DNA from: Raffaelea ambrosiae
Lineage: Eukaryota > Ascomycota > Sordariomycetes > Ophiostomatales > Ophiostomataceae
NCBI GenBank assembly: GCA_002778195.1
Contig: PCDI01000007.1
Coordinates: 405,735-469,734, forward strand
DNA length: 64,000 bases
Direction: 5' to 3'
Under the pieces are notes generated by a model. The model had not been told where the DNA came from. It searched no databases and saw only the letters and a program-made list of their open reading frames with translations. The first letter of the stretch is position 1. Every line of letters begins with the position of its first letter. The position numbers and the translations under genes were made by a program. Positions 1 to 10,050 of the stretch are shown here, piece after piece.

Positions 1-880
1 CAAGGAACCAAAGAACTGCATCAACAGCATCGTCGCCACAACGGCTACCACCACCACTGCACGCCAATGGGCATTGTGCCCCTGTGCCGATCAGCTGGCT
101 TCGTCGCATCCACCAGCTCTGCCCGGGTCTTGTGTCTGGGGGGGGAGTGGGTAGTATTTATTTTGGTCCCAGCTGTCTCCATAGATGATTCCTCACGATT
201 TCCACTTTCACTAGTTACATGTACTTGGCAAGAGACGTGCATCGGGCTGGTCCCTCCAATTTCCTCCTGGCTAAGCCCTGTTTCTTCGTTGACCAGCTCG
301 TCGAGCCCCAGCTTCCCTGGCTCCGTGGCGTTTGGGTAGACGATAGGCATGTGTGGTGCGATGTTATTTTGCCGTTCTGGTTTGTGAGTACGGTGTACTA
401 TGTACTGTTGCTACATAGTATGCAACTGCATGCTAAGACCACGGGTCTCTTGTGCCTATTTGCATAATAAGCAATGGTCTGTTTCCGACGCCCTGGCCCG
501 AGTCCGGTCGGATACTATGTACACTGCCACACTGGCTGCAGTCCCGGAGACGGGTGCTGAAGGTCTGATCTCCGAGTGACTGGGTTGGGACATCCACTAG
601 TTAATAGTTACCTACATAGCAACTAGTTAGTATGAGCAGTGGGATAGTACTTTCTTTTCATCTTGCCAGTGCTTGGTCCCCCGTGCTTTCCCGCCGCGTT
701 TTTGCTGGCATTCTTGAAACCGGGAGCTGACAGCCTCTCCAATCAGCTGTGCCCACCCCTGCTCCCCTGTGACCAGGGCACGAGACAGGCACGCCAGGGC
801 CGCCAGGGCGCTGAAGCCCCCCGTCCCAGAGAATCGTTCCTTCCCCCTTGGCATTGTGCATCACCCGGGGGGCTTGTCCC

Positions 881-992
881 GCTGTCTGTTCTGTCTGTCC
901 TGTCGGTTCTGTCTGTCCTTCTGTTCCCTGTCTGTCCTGTCGGTTCTTGTCTGCTCCCCTGTCTGTTCTCCTGTCTGTTCTCTCCTGTCTCG
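881..992. repeat. CTGT-rich degenerate tandem repeat
   Basis: Repeated CTGTCTGTTC / CTGTCGGTTC-like units run through this segment with few purines on the plus strand. The unit length drifts between about 9 and 14 bases, so it reads as a decayed low-complexity minisatellite rather than a precise array. Confidence 0.75.
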
Positions 993-1170
993 TTTCGTCC
1001 TTGTTGGACCACGTTTCGACGTGATGTGTCTTTTCTTTGTCCCTGCCACATTCTGTCTCATTTCCAACCAAACAAAACTCGAACCATTCCAGGCTCGTGG
1101 AATGTTCTGATGTTCTGTTCTTCCCCAGTTCTTCCCCAGTTCTTCTCCATCAAACATCAAACATCACGGC

Positions 1171-1240
1171 CAACACTCGACAAACACACGGCAAACACTC
1201 GACAAACACTCGACAAACACTCGACAGACACTCGACAGAC
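1171..1240. repeat. ACTCGACA-type tandem repeat
   Basis: About six copies of an 11- to 12-base unit of the form AACACTCGACA, with variants containing ACACGGCA and GACAGACA. It lies in non-coding DNA upstream of the 2.2-kb gene. Confidence 0.8.
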
Positions 1241-1610
1241 ATCACGGAAACACATAAGATCCAAACAAGACAGAACCGCGTGCTCCTGTGCTCGTGCTCA
1301 ACAAAGCAACCACACGAGCCCATCCACCATCTACACCCAAAATATCGTACACTGGTGCTCGACTACGCCCACGCCCTAACTCGGTCTGACCACGCTATTA
1401 TCTGCTCGCTCCGTCGCCTGAGGGTTCCCCCCTACTGCCGTGTGTCAATTTTTAGAATCCCTACTCCTGGCATCGTCTCCTGGTTATTTCCAGTGTCTTT
1501 CCTGTCTCTTGCCTGCATCCTGCTCGCACCCTAGGCTCATTTCACACTGCCCCGTCTTTTCGCCTGCTTGCATCTGCCCGCCCCCAAGCTGGCCTGTTTT
1601 CACGCCGTCT

Positions 1611-1655
1611 GCTCTTGTCTGCTCTTGTCTGCTCTTGTCTGGTCTTGTCTGCTCT
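1611..1655. repeat. 10-base GCTCTTGTCT tandem repeat
   Basis: Four to five head-to-tail copies of GCTCTTGTCT, one with a C-to-G change. Non-coding, pyrimidine-rich on the plus strand. Confidence 0.8.
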
Positions 1656-1860
1656 GCATCTGCATCCGCTTGCAGCCGTCCTAGGCCACAACAGGACTGG
1701 CCAACCCGCCTGGCTAGAAACCTGGCACCCACCCGGCACCCACACATCACGCTGCAGGGCTGAGGTTCGCTTGGGGGGGTCCTTGTGCTGGGCGCGCGAC
1801 GGATTTGACAGACGAGCCCGCCAGCCTCAGCGAGAACAGCCTAGAGAACACGAACGGCCT

Positions 1861-1880
1861 GCTGCTGCTGCTGCTGCTGC
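1861..1880. repeat. CTG trinucleotide run
   Basis: Six to seven perfect CTG units in non-coding DNA about 300 bases upstream of the start codon at 2173. Confidence 0.8.
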
Positions 1881-2172
1881 GCGCCTGACCTTGGATCGAA
1901 CCGCGCCAGCCCGCCCGGTGCCCATTCCTTATATCGCTTTTACTTTTTTTAATCCTCTCAGCCCCCCCCGTCTGGGCAGCACCCCGGCCACCACCACCAC
2001 CAGGGTCCAACTAGTTGACTAGTAGGTGAGACCAAGCTAGGCGGTTCGGCGGTGTTAGTTGACACGATCGGACGCACCTGGCGTAGTATAATATATCCCC
2101 CCTCTGTCCGCCTGCAGCGCCCGCGTGCTTACGCCCCCCCCCGCCCGGAAAATATCTTGCACTCCCATCGCC

Positions 2173-4647
2173 ATGACTTACTGGCGGACACGACCAATAT
2201 CCGGCATGGAGGATCCCAACTACCGGCCCACGCAGAGGCTGTCGGCCGACACCATTGCAGCAGCCATGGCCAGCAAGCCCGGCAAGTCGGCAGCCAAGAC
2301 GAAGAGCCATCACAACAACAACAACAACAACACCGGCAGTAGCAGCAAGGGCTCCAAGACGCTGGTCGGCTTCGACGGCAAGGACACCACCACCGCCGCC
2401 GCCAGCACCATGGCGGCCGGACTCAACCCGAACCGGCTCTCGCGGCCACAGGTCTACGTCCACCTCGAGTTTGGCGTCTCGTGGTCCCAGCGCCACGTCC
2501 CCAACAGCCACACCGTGACCTACCAGTCGACGGCCCTGCGCAACCGTCTGTCGGCATCGCCCACGTTCCCGCGCGAGGTGCCGCCGCCCAACACAAACTA
2601 CCTCGTCGACGCCGGACCGGCCCCGGCCCTGCCGGCCAGTGCCGCTGAACCGGACGCAGCCGCAACAGCCGACCGGCCACCTGCTCTAGATTCGGCCCCG
2701 GCCCTTGCCCCGGCCCTCGCCCCGGCGGCCGCCCCGGCACCACTCGCCATACTACCGCTTAGGCCAGCACCAGCAGCCCCCGTGGTCCCCCATCCCACCT
2801 ACTCCGACTACTACTACTACCAGCACCAGCGGCCGCGCATGCGGCAGCAGCAGCAGCAGCAGATCGAGCAGCAGCAGATCGAGCGCCGCAGCGAGCGCCA
2901 CGCCGTCTGGAGCGCCATGGACGAGGACCGCCGACGTGCTGCGCCACCGCACGACGGCCCATCCCGCCGGCATCATCACCACGAACCTCATCACCACGAA
3001 TCCCATCATCGCCACCACCCACCGAGCCCGCCGATCCCGCCGAATCCGCCGATCCCGCAAGCCTCCTCTTTGCAGACCTACCAGGCCTACCGGCCACCAC
3101 CACTATCGTCGTCTGCTGTGGTCGTCTCTGGACAGCGGGGCATCATGCCCCCCCTCGAAGAGGAGAGCCGCTCGTCACGCGATGACCGCTCGTCGCATGA
3201 GCGCGGCCATTCCGAGCCGCCGCCCTTGAGCGGCAGCCCCTGGGATGTGACGACGCCTACTGCTGCTGGTGCTGGGGCTGGTGCTGGTGCACCGCCAGGG
3301 GACAGCACGGACGGCTATGCCATTCCCGTGGGCGGCAGCGCCAGCAACTTCGCCATCAACCGGTTTGCTGCCAGCAGCAGCAACCTTGTCGGCAGCAACT
3401 TTGCCAGCGGCCCAGCCACCGCGCCCCTGACCACGACGGGCAACCACGCGTTCGCATCGTCGTCCTATGCGCCCCCCGGACCGGCCGACGACCCTTTTGC
3501 GCCGCCCCCCCTGCAGCACCGCCGCACCGCCCCTTCTTCTCCAGGAGGCGCAACCGCGCACATCTGGAAAGACCTGCCCGAAGTGCCCTCCCGCTACCGT
3601 CTGGGCGAGGACTGTCTCCCCTGGACGTACGGCGTCGGCCAGGTCGAGCCCATTGCCGACCCCGACGATGCCCGGTACCGGCCACGGTCGCAGCCGTATT
3701 ATGGCAGTTCTTCTTCTGCTGCTGCTGCCGCAGCGGGGTATACATCTCCCCATCGACGGGCCCGCGAGGCCGGCCGTGCCGCCATTGAATACTCGTCCTT
3801 GGGCACCACACCTCCGGAAGTCGCGCCGTACTCCAACAAGCCGACCGTCCTCCCGATCCAGTCGTCGCCCACCAAGCTGCGGCAGCACAGCAACGTCGAC
3901 CCGCAGCGGTTCCGTGAGCTGGAGTCGCTGTCGGCTGCCATGATGACGATTGACAATGGCTTCGAGAACCAGTGGTGGAACCAGGGGGAGAAAGTGCCAA
4001 CCGCCGCCGCCGCCGCCGCTGCTGCTGCTGCTGCTGCGGAAAAAGAAACAACAACAACACCATCACCAACGACGAACAACCGTGCCCGCATGTCCGCTTC
4101 GGCGCTCCCGATTTCCACCCCCGAAGAGGACGCCGCCATGGGCCGGGTGTCGTACCTGCAGTCGGCGCGTACGCCGGGGCCTGCCGCAGCAGCCGCAACA
4201 GCAGGGAGAGCCGTCTCCGGGCCGGTCTCGGCGCCGACATCGCCGTCGCCCATGTTTCCCCCGACGGCCACCTCTCCCCAGCCCACCACCACTGCCACCT
4301 CCACGGGAATGCGGACGACTTCCCTCGGGTGGGCAGTGGCCTCGCCGGTGTCCCCTCCCTCGGCCGCGACGATGCCCAGCCGCAGCCTGCCGAATATGCT
4401 GTCGACGGCCGCCGATCCGGCTGCGGCGGTCCCCAGCCACTCCCGCGGCAACAGCGGCAACCAAGACCCGCATGCGATGCTGGTTTCGCCCGTGTCCGAG
4501 TTTGGCGGGAGCAGCACGGCACCGTGGATGATGACGACGTCGTCGCCACAACCGACCGGAGGAGCAGATTCGTCCAGCCGGGGCATCAACCGGAGTATGT
4601 CGACACGGTCGGAGGAATTGTTTCTGACGGGAGAACGGTATGCATAA
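2173..4647 (+). CDS. Uncharacterised low-complexity protein (824 aa)
   Basis: I do not recognise this protein and assign no function. The frame is open without introns from the ATG at 2173 (context CGCCATGA) to the stop at 4645-4647. It can be extended upstream only through non-ATG codons, so I take 2173 as the start. The product is rich in Ala, Pro, Ser, Gln and His: an Asn run near residue 40, Pro/Ala-rich segments around 150-200, Gln-rich runs around 219-240, a His-rich stretch near 275-290, and a poly-Ala tract near 611-622. Less repetitive islands lie around residues 85-120, 470-500 (with the string LPWTYGVGQVEPIADPDD) and 575-600 (RFRELESL...FENQWWNQ). These are the likely conserved parts. 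No membrane segment or signal peptide is obvious, and it is probably largely disordered. A small in-frame intron cannot be excluded. Confidence 0.65.
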   Translation: MTYWRTRPISGMEDPNYRPTQRLSADTIAAAMASKPGKSAAKTKSHHNNNNNNTGSSSKGSKTLVGFDGKDTTTAAASTMAAGLNPNRLSRPQVYVHLEFGVSWSQRHVPNSHTVTYQSTALRNRLSASPTFPREVPPPNTNYLVDAGPAPALPASAAEPDAAATADRPPALDSAPALAPALAPAAAPAPLAILPLRPAPAAPVVPHPTYSDYYYYQHQRPRMRQQQQQQIEQQQIERRSERHAVWSAMDEDRRRAAPPHDGPSRRHHHHEPHHHESHHRHHPPSPPIPPNPPIPQASSLQTYQAYRPPPLSSSAVVVSGQRGIMPPLEEESRSSRDDRSSHERGHSEPPPLSGSPWDVTTPTAAGAGAGAGAPPGDSTDGYAIPVGGSASNFAINRFAASSSNLVGSNFASGPATAPLTTTGNHAFASSSYAPPGPADDPFAPPPLQHRRTAPSSPGGATAHIWKDLPEVPSRYRLGEDCLPWTYGVGQVEPIADPDDARYRPRSQPYYGSSSSAAAAAAGYTSPHRRAREAGRAAIEYSSLGTTPPEVAPYSNKPTVLPIQSSPTKLRQHSNVDPQRFRELESLSAAMMTIDNGFENQWWNQGEKVPTAAAAAAAAAAAAEKETTTTPSPTTNNRARMSASALPISTPEEDAAMGRVSYLQSARTPGPAAAAATAGRAVSGPVSAPTSPSPMFPPTATSPQPTTTATSTGMRTTSLGWAVASPVSPPSAATMPSRSLPNMLSTAADPAAAVPSHSRGNSGNQDPHAMLVSPVSEFGGSSTAPWMMTTSSPQPTGGADSSSRGINRSMSTRSEELFLTGERYA

Positions 4648-5685
4648 AGGGGAGGGGGAGAAGAAGAGGAGAGAAAGAAGAAGGAAGAGAAAGAGGAAAC
4701 GAAAATAAGAGGAAGGAAAGGGGGTTGCGAATCAAAGGGAAACATGAGAGGATGAGAGAACGGGTATCGGCTTTTTTTTTTTTTTTTTTTTTCTTGGACG
4801 GGATTTTAATGTTTATTTTCATCTCACATGGCCATGTCTGTCTTTTTATTTCCTCCCCCCCCATTTCGTTCTCATTTCTGCTCCAATATTTGGTTTGCAT
4901 GTATATACGGGAAGATGCACAAAGTGATCCCCCCAAAAACCAGCGGCATAGCGTTTTTGTTTTGTTTTGTTTTTTGGTCTCTGTTTCTTGATGTCCTTTT
5001 ATCCTTTGCTTTTCCCACCTGGCGTTGCATACGGAACATTCATATTGGCAAACTTACTTTCAACGTTTTTTTATTCCAATCTCATCATCTTCTCTTGCTA
5101 TTTTGATCAATATACAGTTCTACTTTTCTTACACACTTCTGCTCAAAAATTAAAGGAACCTACACGGTACAACATGTATGCATACCCCTTAGCACTCTAC
5201 ATGGATGTTTATCACACTTCACACTAGTTGCACTCGAAGATAACTCCCAAGACTTGAACAAAAACCTGTCTACTATATATAGAACATAATGCGTATATCG
5301 TAATAGAAAAACATCCCAAGAAACTGTCCTAGCCTCCCCCGCGAGACCAATCCGAAGTGTAAGATACAGATATAGAAAAGAAGGATTTGCGAACGGGATA
5401 ATTGACGTATAAAAACCATTGCCGGGCCCTTCCCGCTTGTTCCCAAACGCGCATCGCAAGCCTCTACAAAGCCGCCCACGGTATCTTTTTAGCCCAAAAA
5501 GAGAACCGCTCAATTAGAGAACTAACCAGGGAATATATATATACGTAGGTCAGAGAGAAAGGAGATGCGAGGCGTGAAACGATAAACCAAAAAGTCCCCC
5601 AAAATCCGCTCCCCGTAAAAAAAAAAAAAAAAAAAAACTCCTCTCCAAAAAAAGCACCCACATGTGAATAACAAGTAACCTGGCA
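4648..5685. other. Convergent 3' intergenic region
   Basis: Lies between the stop codons of the plus-strand 2.2-kb gene and minus-strand wc-1, so it should hold both 3' UTRs. It contains a T21 run at 4772-4792 and an A21 run at 5617-5637, and is clearly more AT-rich than its flanks. No coding gene or RNA gene seen. Confidence 0.6.
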
Positions 5686-8600
5686 TTAGACAGCTTCCCT
5701 CTCCTCAATCTCGTGAATTGTGCTGATCTCCAGGCCGCTCGGCATGTGTCCTGATGGGAAGGCAGCGCCGCTACCAATGCCTGTCATCACACCGCTGCTG
5801 TCAGTCGACCCTGGCCAGCTTGCAATGTTGGCAGAAGATCCCATACCGGCACTGTTCAGGAGAGGAGGAGGAATGTGACTACCCGACGTTCGCGGTGCGC
5901 TGGACAAAGACTCTTTGAAGTCGTGATGCAGCGGTGATTGAATCACAGGCGACATTGACTTCTTGCTGGCCGTATCGCCGCCACCACGGGACGAGTTGCG
6001 CGGTGATACGCGGCCAACCTGCTTAGCCCAGCGCAGCCCGCAGCTGTTGCACAGGTCGCGCTGCCCGCTTGGCCCCCGGCGCCACTCAGGCGTCTGCCGC
6101 GTGTGACAGTTGGCGCAGTCCCGGGGCAAGTTACCCACACCCTTCCGTCGCTTGCGCTTTTTGCGGTTCGACAGAAGCTGGCCCAGCTCTTCGGCCAGCG
6201 CACGGTTGGCCTTCTCCATCTGCCGTAGCTCATACTGCCAGCTCGTACACCGCGTGGTCTTGAGTTCGCTGAATATGTTATCGTCAGCAGCCAGGGCCAC
6301 ATCCTGTGAACCCAGCGGTAATGCTCCGCCGCCAGCCGACGACAAGAACCCACCCGTCTGCGTATCTGGGTCAGCCAAGTTGCCGATGGCACCAGCACGG
6401 CCGACAACCTCCTCTACTCCGGATACCGAGCCGGCGCCAGCACTGTCACCGATCGAATTGCCTGACACGCTAGAGGTACCAGCACCACCCATCGAGTAAG
6501 AGTGTCGCGATGAGGACGACTTGAAGAGCCTTGTCTGCCCGAGCACAAAGGTCGGCCGCTCGCCTCTTTCTGCGTCGCCCGGATAGAAAATGGTCATCGC
6601 CTGCAAAAGTTGACCACGGCGGTGCTGCACTTCGTGCCGACAGGAGGCAATGATGCCACGCCGCACTTTTTCGAGAGACCGGTTGAAACCGGCACGGGAC
6701 TCCTTGCGCATGAGATCCTGCATGCTCGTGCCCATAAGGGCATCCGGCTGCTGGTCCAGGAGCGACCGGGCGTTCGATGACACGTGCAGGATCATGCCAG
6801 ATGTCGACAGCTTTGTCCACAGTTCAGTGTCGCCGATGCCACCGTTGATGTCGACATCGCAGCGACGAAGAGCATAGGCTGGTCGTTTGCGTCCCACAAG
6901 CACAATGCACTTCCTGCCCTTGCCCTGTTCGACTAGCAGCGAGCCGTAGCTCTCGAACCAGGTATATCCGCTGCGCTTGCGGCGCACGCGGAAAACGAGG
7001 TTGATCGGCTGGCCGGCTTGGGTGTCCCGCATCTCGCGTGTAACAGGCACAATGTCCGATGGGTGGCAGATGGACGACAAGGAGTTGCCAACAAGGTCGG
7101 CGCTGTCGTACTCCAGAACAGTCTTGCATGAGGGCGACAAGTACAGAAACACACCCTTGAGAGACAGGACATGCACCACGTCGTCCATGTTCTCGAGAAG
7201 CATCTTGTCCCATGTCTGGCGGTACAGCTCGTTACCAAGGCTGCCAACAATGTCGCTGCCACCCACGTTCACGGCGTCGATCATGCCCTTGTTGTTGAAC
7301 TGCTGCAAGAGGGCGGAGACGTCGTCCATGCCGAGGGTGCGCTCTTGGTCAGTGTCCCACTGGTCTGACTTGGGGGGATCCCATATGTACTGCGGAATGC
7401 TACTGTGCGTGTAGTCGATACGCATGGAGTTCGTTCCTTGTCCCGAGATGGCATCCGGTGATTCCACAATATCGATCTGCAGACCAATAAAATACCGGTG
7501 TCGATCCTTGTAGTCGTCCCAGGGAATGGGAATCATGGTGAGCAGGTTGAGGAATGGCTTCCCGCCCTTGCGATAGTTGATGAGGCTCTGCTGCAACTCG
7601 CGGCCGGCAGCCAGCTTCTGCTTGATATGGTAGACGGCCTTGTTGTCGGTGAACTTGCGGCGCGAACCGGCCTGGACCTGGCCATCTGGCGCTTGCAAGA
7701 AGCGGCAGTTCTGGCCCAGAATATCGTAGCTGCTGTAGCCGGTGAGATGCTGAAAGTTATCGGATACGTAGATGATGGGGTAGTCGTCGAGGGTGGCATC
7801 GCACACGATAAAAGCACACGAGAGATCCACTGGTCCAATCGCTATCTCGGGATTTGGACGCGAGGACACATAGTAGAGCGCGCGGAGCATGTCGAAACCG
7901 CTGGCCGAATAATAATTCTTGACTGGTTTTGTGGAAATCTGAGGTGGTGGCGGAGGGCCGGCAGATACAGGCACTGCATCGGCAGCTGCCCGCCCACCCG
8001 TGACGGGAGACGGGGCCACAGACGCCACAGCAGATGAAGCTCCGGGTGCTGCTGTCGCAGGTGGTGGCATTTGTCCTTCAGATGGCGCCTGCAGCGACAG
8101 AGATGTTGGCGGTGCTGGCCCCAGAGGTGTTGCGGGGCCGGATGAGACGAACGATCCTGGCGGAATGGCAGAAGTTGGGGTAGGAGTGGGCGTGGAAGTG
8201 CGACTGCCGACATTAGGGGGTTGCCCACCGGCCATGGGAATGGCAGAGCGGGGGGGGGGGAATGGGCGTGACGGCGACTGCTGGTGCTGGGGCTGCTGTG
8301 GCGGCAACATCATTCCTTGCTGCACAGCCTGGTCAGCTGCGTTCTCGGCCTGGGGATGCAGCTGGGACCCGGCTGTGGTAGGTATGCTTGCAGAACCACT
8401 TGTCGCCAGGCTCTCTGTATTGTCAATGTCCATGTTGTTGCCGGTTGACATGAACGACGATGGCGGCAACGAGCCGACGGTAGCAGGGTCGAGATGGCCT
8501 CCCAAGTTGGCCGCAGACGCAGACCCGGCGCCTTGGGCATCGACCACACCAAAGAAGTGCAGCGAGGCGGCATCAAGAGCAGAGGAAGGACCAGCATTGG

Positions 8601-9282
8601 CCATTTGGTTGAGGTCGAGACCCGAAAAAGTGAGCATGTTGTCCATCAGGTCTGCATCGAGAATGGGAAAGGAACCTGTCTGGGATGGATGTAGAGCCAT
8701 GGATGGTTCTTGCGTAGGCGGCCTGGTTGACGGGTGTAGCGAGTGGTGCGTATCGGTATGTGGCCCCGGTGCTGCTGCTGCTGGTCCTGCCGACGGCGGA
8801 AACTGGAAAGGCTGGCCCATAGTAGACATGGGATACCCCGTGGTGGGATCAACAGTGCCAAAGACAAAGCCGCCGAATGGATCACCCATGTCATGGTTGT
8901 CGGTGCCGGCGCTGTGCATGCCGGTGTCGAAGCCCAGAAGCGACATGCGCGCATCGGCTTGAATGGAGTGCAGCGGTGTTGTCATCGGGAGGCCGTGCTG
9001 GGGAGGCGGCTGGCCAGGGTATGGCTGCTGGGACTGAAGCAAATGTGGGTTGGTACCAGGTCCCAGGTGCGGCTGGTTGCTGTGGCTGGACATGTCCGCG
9101 TATGAAGACGCATCCATGCCTGCCATGGCCGTATCGGTGACCGGCACTCCAGAGGTAGCGCCGGACGACATGGTAGGTACACCCGTAGCAGTCATCGTAT
9201 TGACAGTTCCGTAAGAGAGTTGTGGCGTGTCATCCTCGTCCATGGAATCAGGCGGCTGGCCGAAATAGACCGCGTTGCTCAT
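5686..9282 (-). CDS. wc-1: White collar-1 blue-light photoreceptor / GATA transcription factor
   Basis: Blue-light receptor and transcription factor. In Neurospora, WC-1 binds flavin, pairs with WC-2 and drives light-induced and circadian transcription in the nucleus. One uninterrupted frame of 1198 aa starts at the ATG at 9282. The first ~430 residues are Gln/Pro/Ser/Gly-rich. A LOV domain follows from about 450 to 590, with the flavin-adduct motif GQNCRFLQ (cysteine 526). Two further PAS-like regions lie at about 600-770 and 800-900. A basic stretch, RKKRKRRKG, near 1042-1050 is a probable nuclear localisation signal. It is followed by a GATA-type zinc finger C-X2-C-X18-C-X2-C with cysteines 1056, 1059, 1078 and 1081. 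The domain order matches the Neurospora protein (about 1170 aa). The ~110-residue C-terminal tail is Ser/Pro-rich. The gene converges on the 2.2-kb gene and has an unusually long gene-free upstream region. Confidence 0.97.
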   Translation of the reverse strand: MSNAVYFGQPPDSMDEDDTPQLSYGTVNTMTATGVPTMSSGATSGVPVTDTAMAGMDASSYADMSSHSNQPHLGPGTNPHLLQSQQPYPGQPPPQHGLPMTTPLHSIQADARMSLLGFDTGMHSAGTDNHDMGDPFGGFVFGTVDPTTGYPMSTMGQPFQFPPSAGPAAAAPGPHTDTHHSLHPSTRPPTQEPSMALHPSQTGSFPILDADLMDNMLTFSGLDLNQMANAGPSSALDAASLHFFGVVDAQGAGSASAANLGGHLDPATVGSLPPSSFMSTGNNMDIDNTESLATSGSASIPTTAGSQLHPQAENAADQAVQQGMMLPPQQPQHQQSPSRPFPPPRSAIPMAGGQPPNVGSRTSTPTPTPTSAIPPGSFVSSGPATPLGPAPPTSLSLQAPSEGQMPPPATAAPGASSAVASVAPSPVTGGRAAADAVPVSAGPPPPPQISTKPVKNYYSASGFDMLRALYYVSSRPNPEIAIGPVDLSCAFIVCDATLDDYPIIYVSDNFQHLTGYSSYDILGQNCRFLQAPDGQVQAGSRRKFTDNKAVYHIKQKLAAGRELQQSLINYRKGGKPFLNLLTMIPIPWDDYKDRHRYFIGLQIDIVESPDAISGQGTNSMRIDYTHSSIPQYIWDPPKSDQWDTDQERTLGMDDVSALLQQFNNKGMIDAVNVGGSDIVGSLGNELYRQTWDKMLLENMDDVVHVLSLKGVFLYLSPSCKTVLEYDSADLVGNSLSSICHPSDIVPVTREMRDTQAGQPINLVFRVRRKRSGYTWFESYGSLLVEQGKGRKCIVLVGRKRPAYALRRCDVDINGGIGDTELWTKLSTSGMILHVSSNARSLLDQQPDALMGTSMQDLMRKESRAGFNRSLEKVRRGIIASCRHEVQHRRGQLLQAMTIFYPGDAERGERPTFVLGQTRLFKSSSSRHSYSMGGAGTSSVSGNSIGDSAGAGSVSGVEEVVGRAGAIGNLADPDTQTGGFLSSAGGGALPLGSQDVALAADDNIFSELKTTRCTSWQYELRQMEKANRALAEELGQLLSNRKKRKRRKGVGNLPRDCANCHTRQTPEWRRGPSGQRDLCNSCGLRWAKQVGRVSPRNSSRGGGDTASKKSMSPVIQSPLHHDFKESLSSAPRTSGSHIPPPLLNSAGMGSSANIASWPGSTDSSGVMTGIGSGAAFPSGHMPSGLEISTIHEIEEREAV

Positions 9283-9956
9283 GATGGCGGTGGTGGATTG
9301 TGGATTGTTGACTTTCTCAAGAGGAACGGGTGAGCAGACGTGTAGTGAGCTGTATGGTGCCTCCCAAAAGCAGTAGGAGGATACAATGAGATGGACGTCT
9401 CTTGTATTGAATTATATTTGCTCCTTGTGCTGCGGGAAAAGTGAACTGTTGTTATATTTTGAAAATCGCTCTGTGAAGGTTGATAATGGTCGTCTGTGTA
9501 AATGGGAGGCAAGGAGTGAGCGTGAAGATGCAAAAAAATATGTCGAGAACGGTTGCATTCGGCATATGAAAACGGGTTATGTAACGGCAGTCCATGTCCC
9601 TCATTGGGCTGCCGGTCGTATTGTTGGCGAGAAAAGCGAGAGAAGCGAGGGCAGGCGTGGGTGTCCTCTTGTCTAGAGCAACCAATATTCGAACCGCAGA
9701 GCACTGGGGACAGCTGGGCGCGTGCGTCCGGAACAGAGCGGTGAGGGAGCGGTACAGAGGACCCGATTGATGTTTTGTCTGGCTGGACGGGAGTCCTGTG
9801 GCACCACGCGACCGAGACAGAGAGACGAGAAACAAAGGAGTTCGTCACAGCCTGTTCTGTGCCAATGGGTGTCGACAGTGGTTGCCCGAGCCTCTTCTCA
9901 AAAGACTGGAGAACCAGAACAACCAGAACTATCAGAGGCAACGACTTCGTTAAAGG

Positions 9957-10050
9957 GACTCAGTCGGGGAGACTCAGTGGAGGAGACTCAGTGGAGGAGA
10001 CTCAGTGGAAAAGACTTGGTCGGAAAGACTTGGTCGAAAAGACCTAGTCG
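9957..10050. repeat. Degenerate 15-base GA-rich tandem repeat
   Basis: About six head-to-tail units based on GGAGACTCAGT(G/C)G, grading into AAAGACTTGGTCG and AAAGACCTAGTCG at the right end. It lies 0.7 kb upstream of the wc-1 start codon. Because the period is a multiple of three, it keeps a frame open across the array, which explains a spurious 224-codon frame here. Confidence 0.8.

Larger units (their letters stand above)
1..2172. other. Left-edge non-coding region, upstream of the 2.2-kb gene
   Basis: No recognisable coding gene. The open frames here are short, overlap on both strands and have no family features. The stretch holds several pyrimidine-rich tandem repeats (listed separately), a CTG run near 1861-1880, and an AT-rich patch around 2083-2096 about 80 bases before the next start codon that could be a promoter element. 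A gene cut off at the left edge cannot be excluded, but nothing in the first 480 bases resembles a known protein. Confidence 0.5.

Noticed and set aside
3356..4745. Long minus-strand frames (up to 397 codons) across the 2.2-kb gene
   Set aside because: Products of the GC-rich low-complexity repeats read in reverse; Ala/Arg/Pro-rich shadows without domain features.
5139..5165. AT-rich stretch resembling ends of some DNA repeats
   Set aside because: No inverted partner, target-site duplication or transposase fragment nearby; it fits a 3' UTR.
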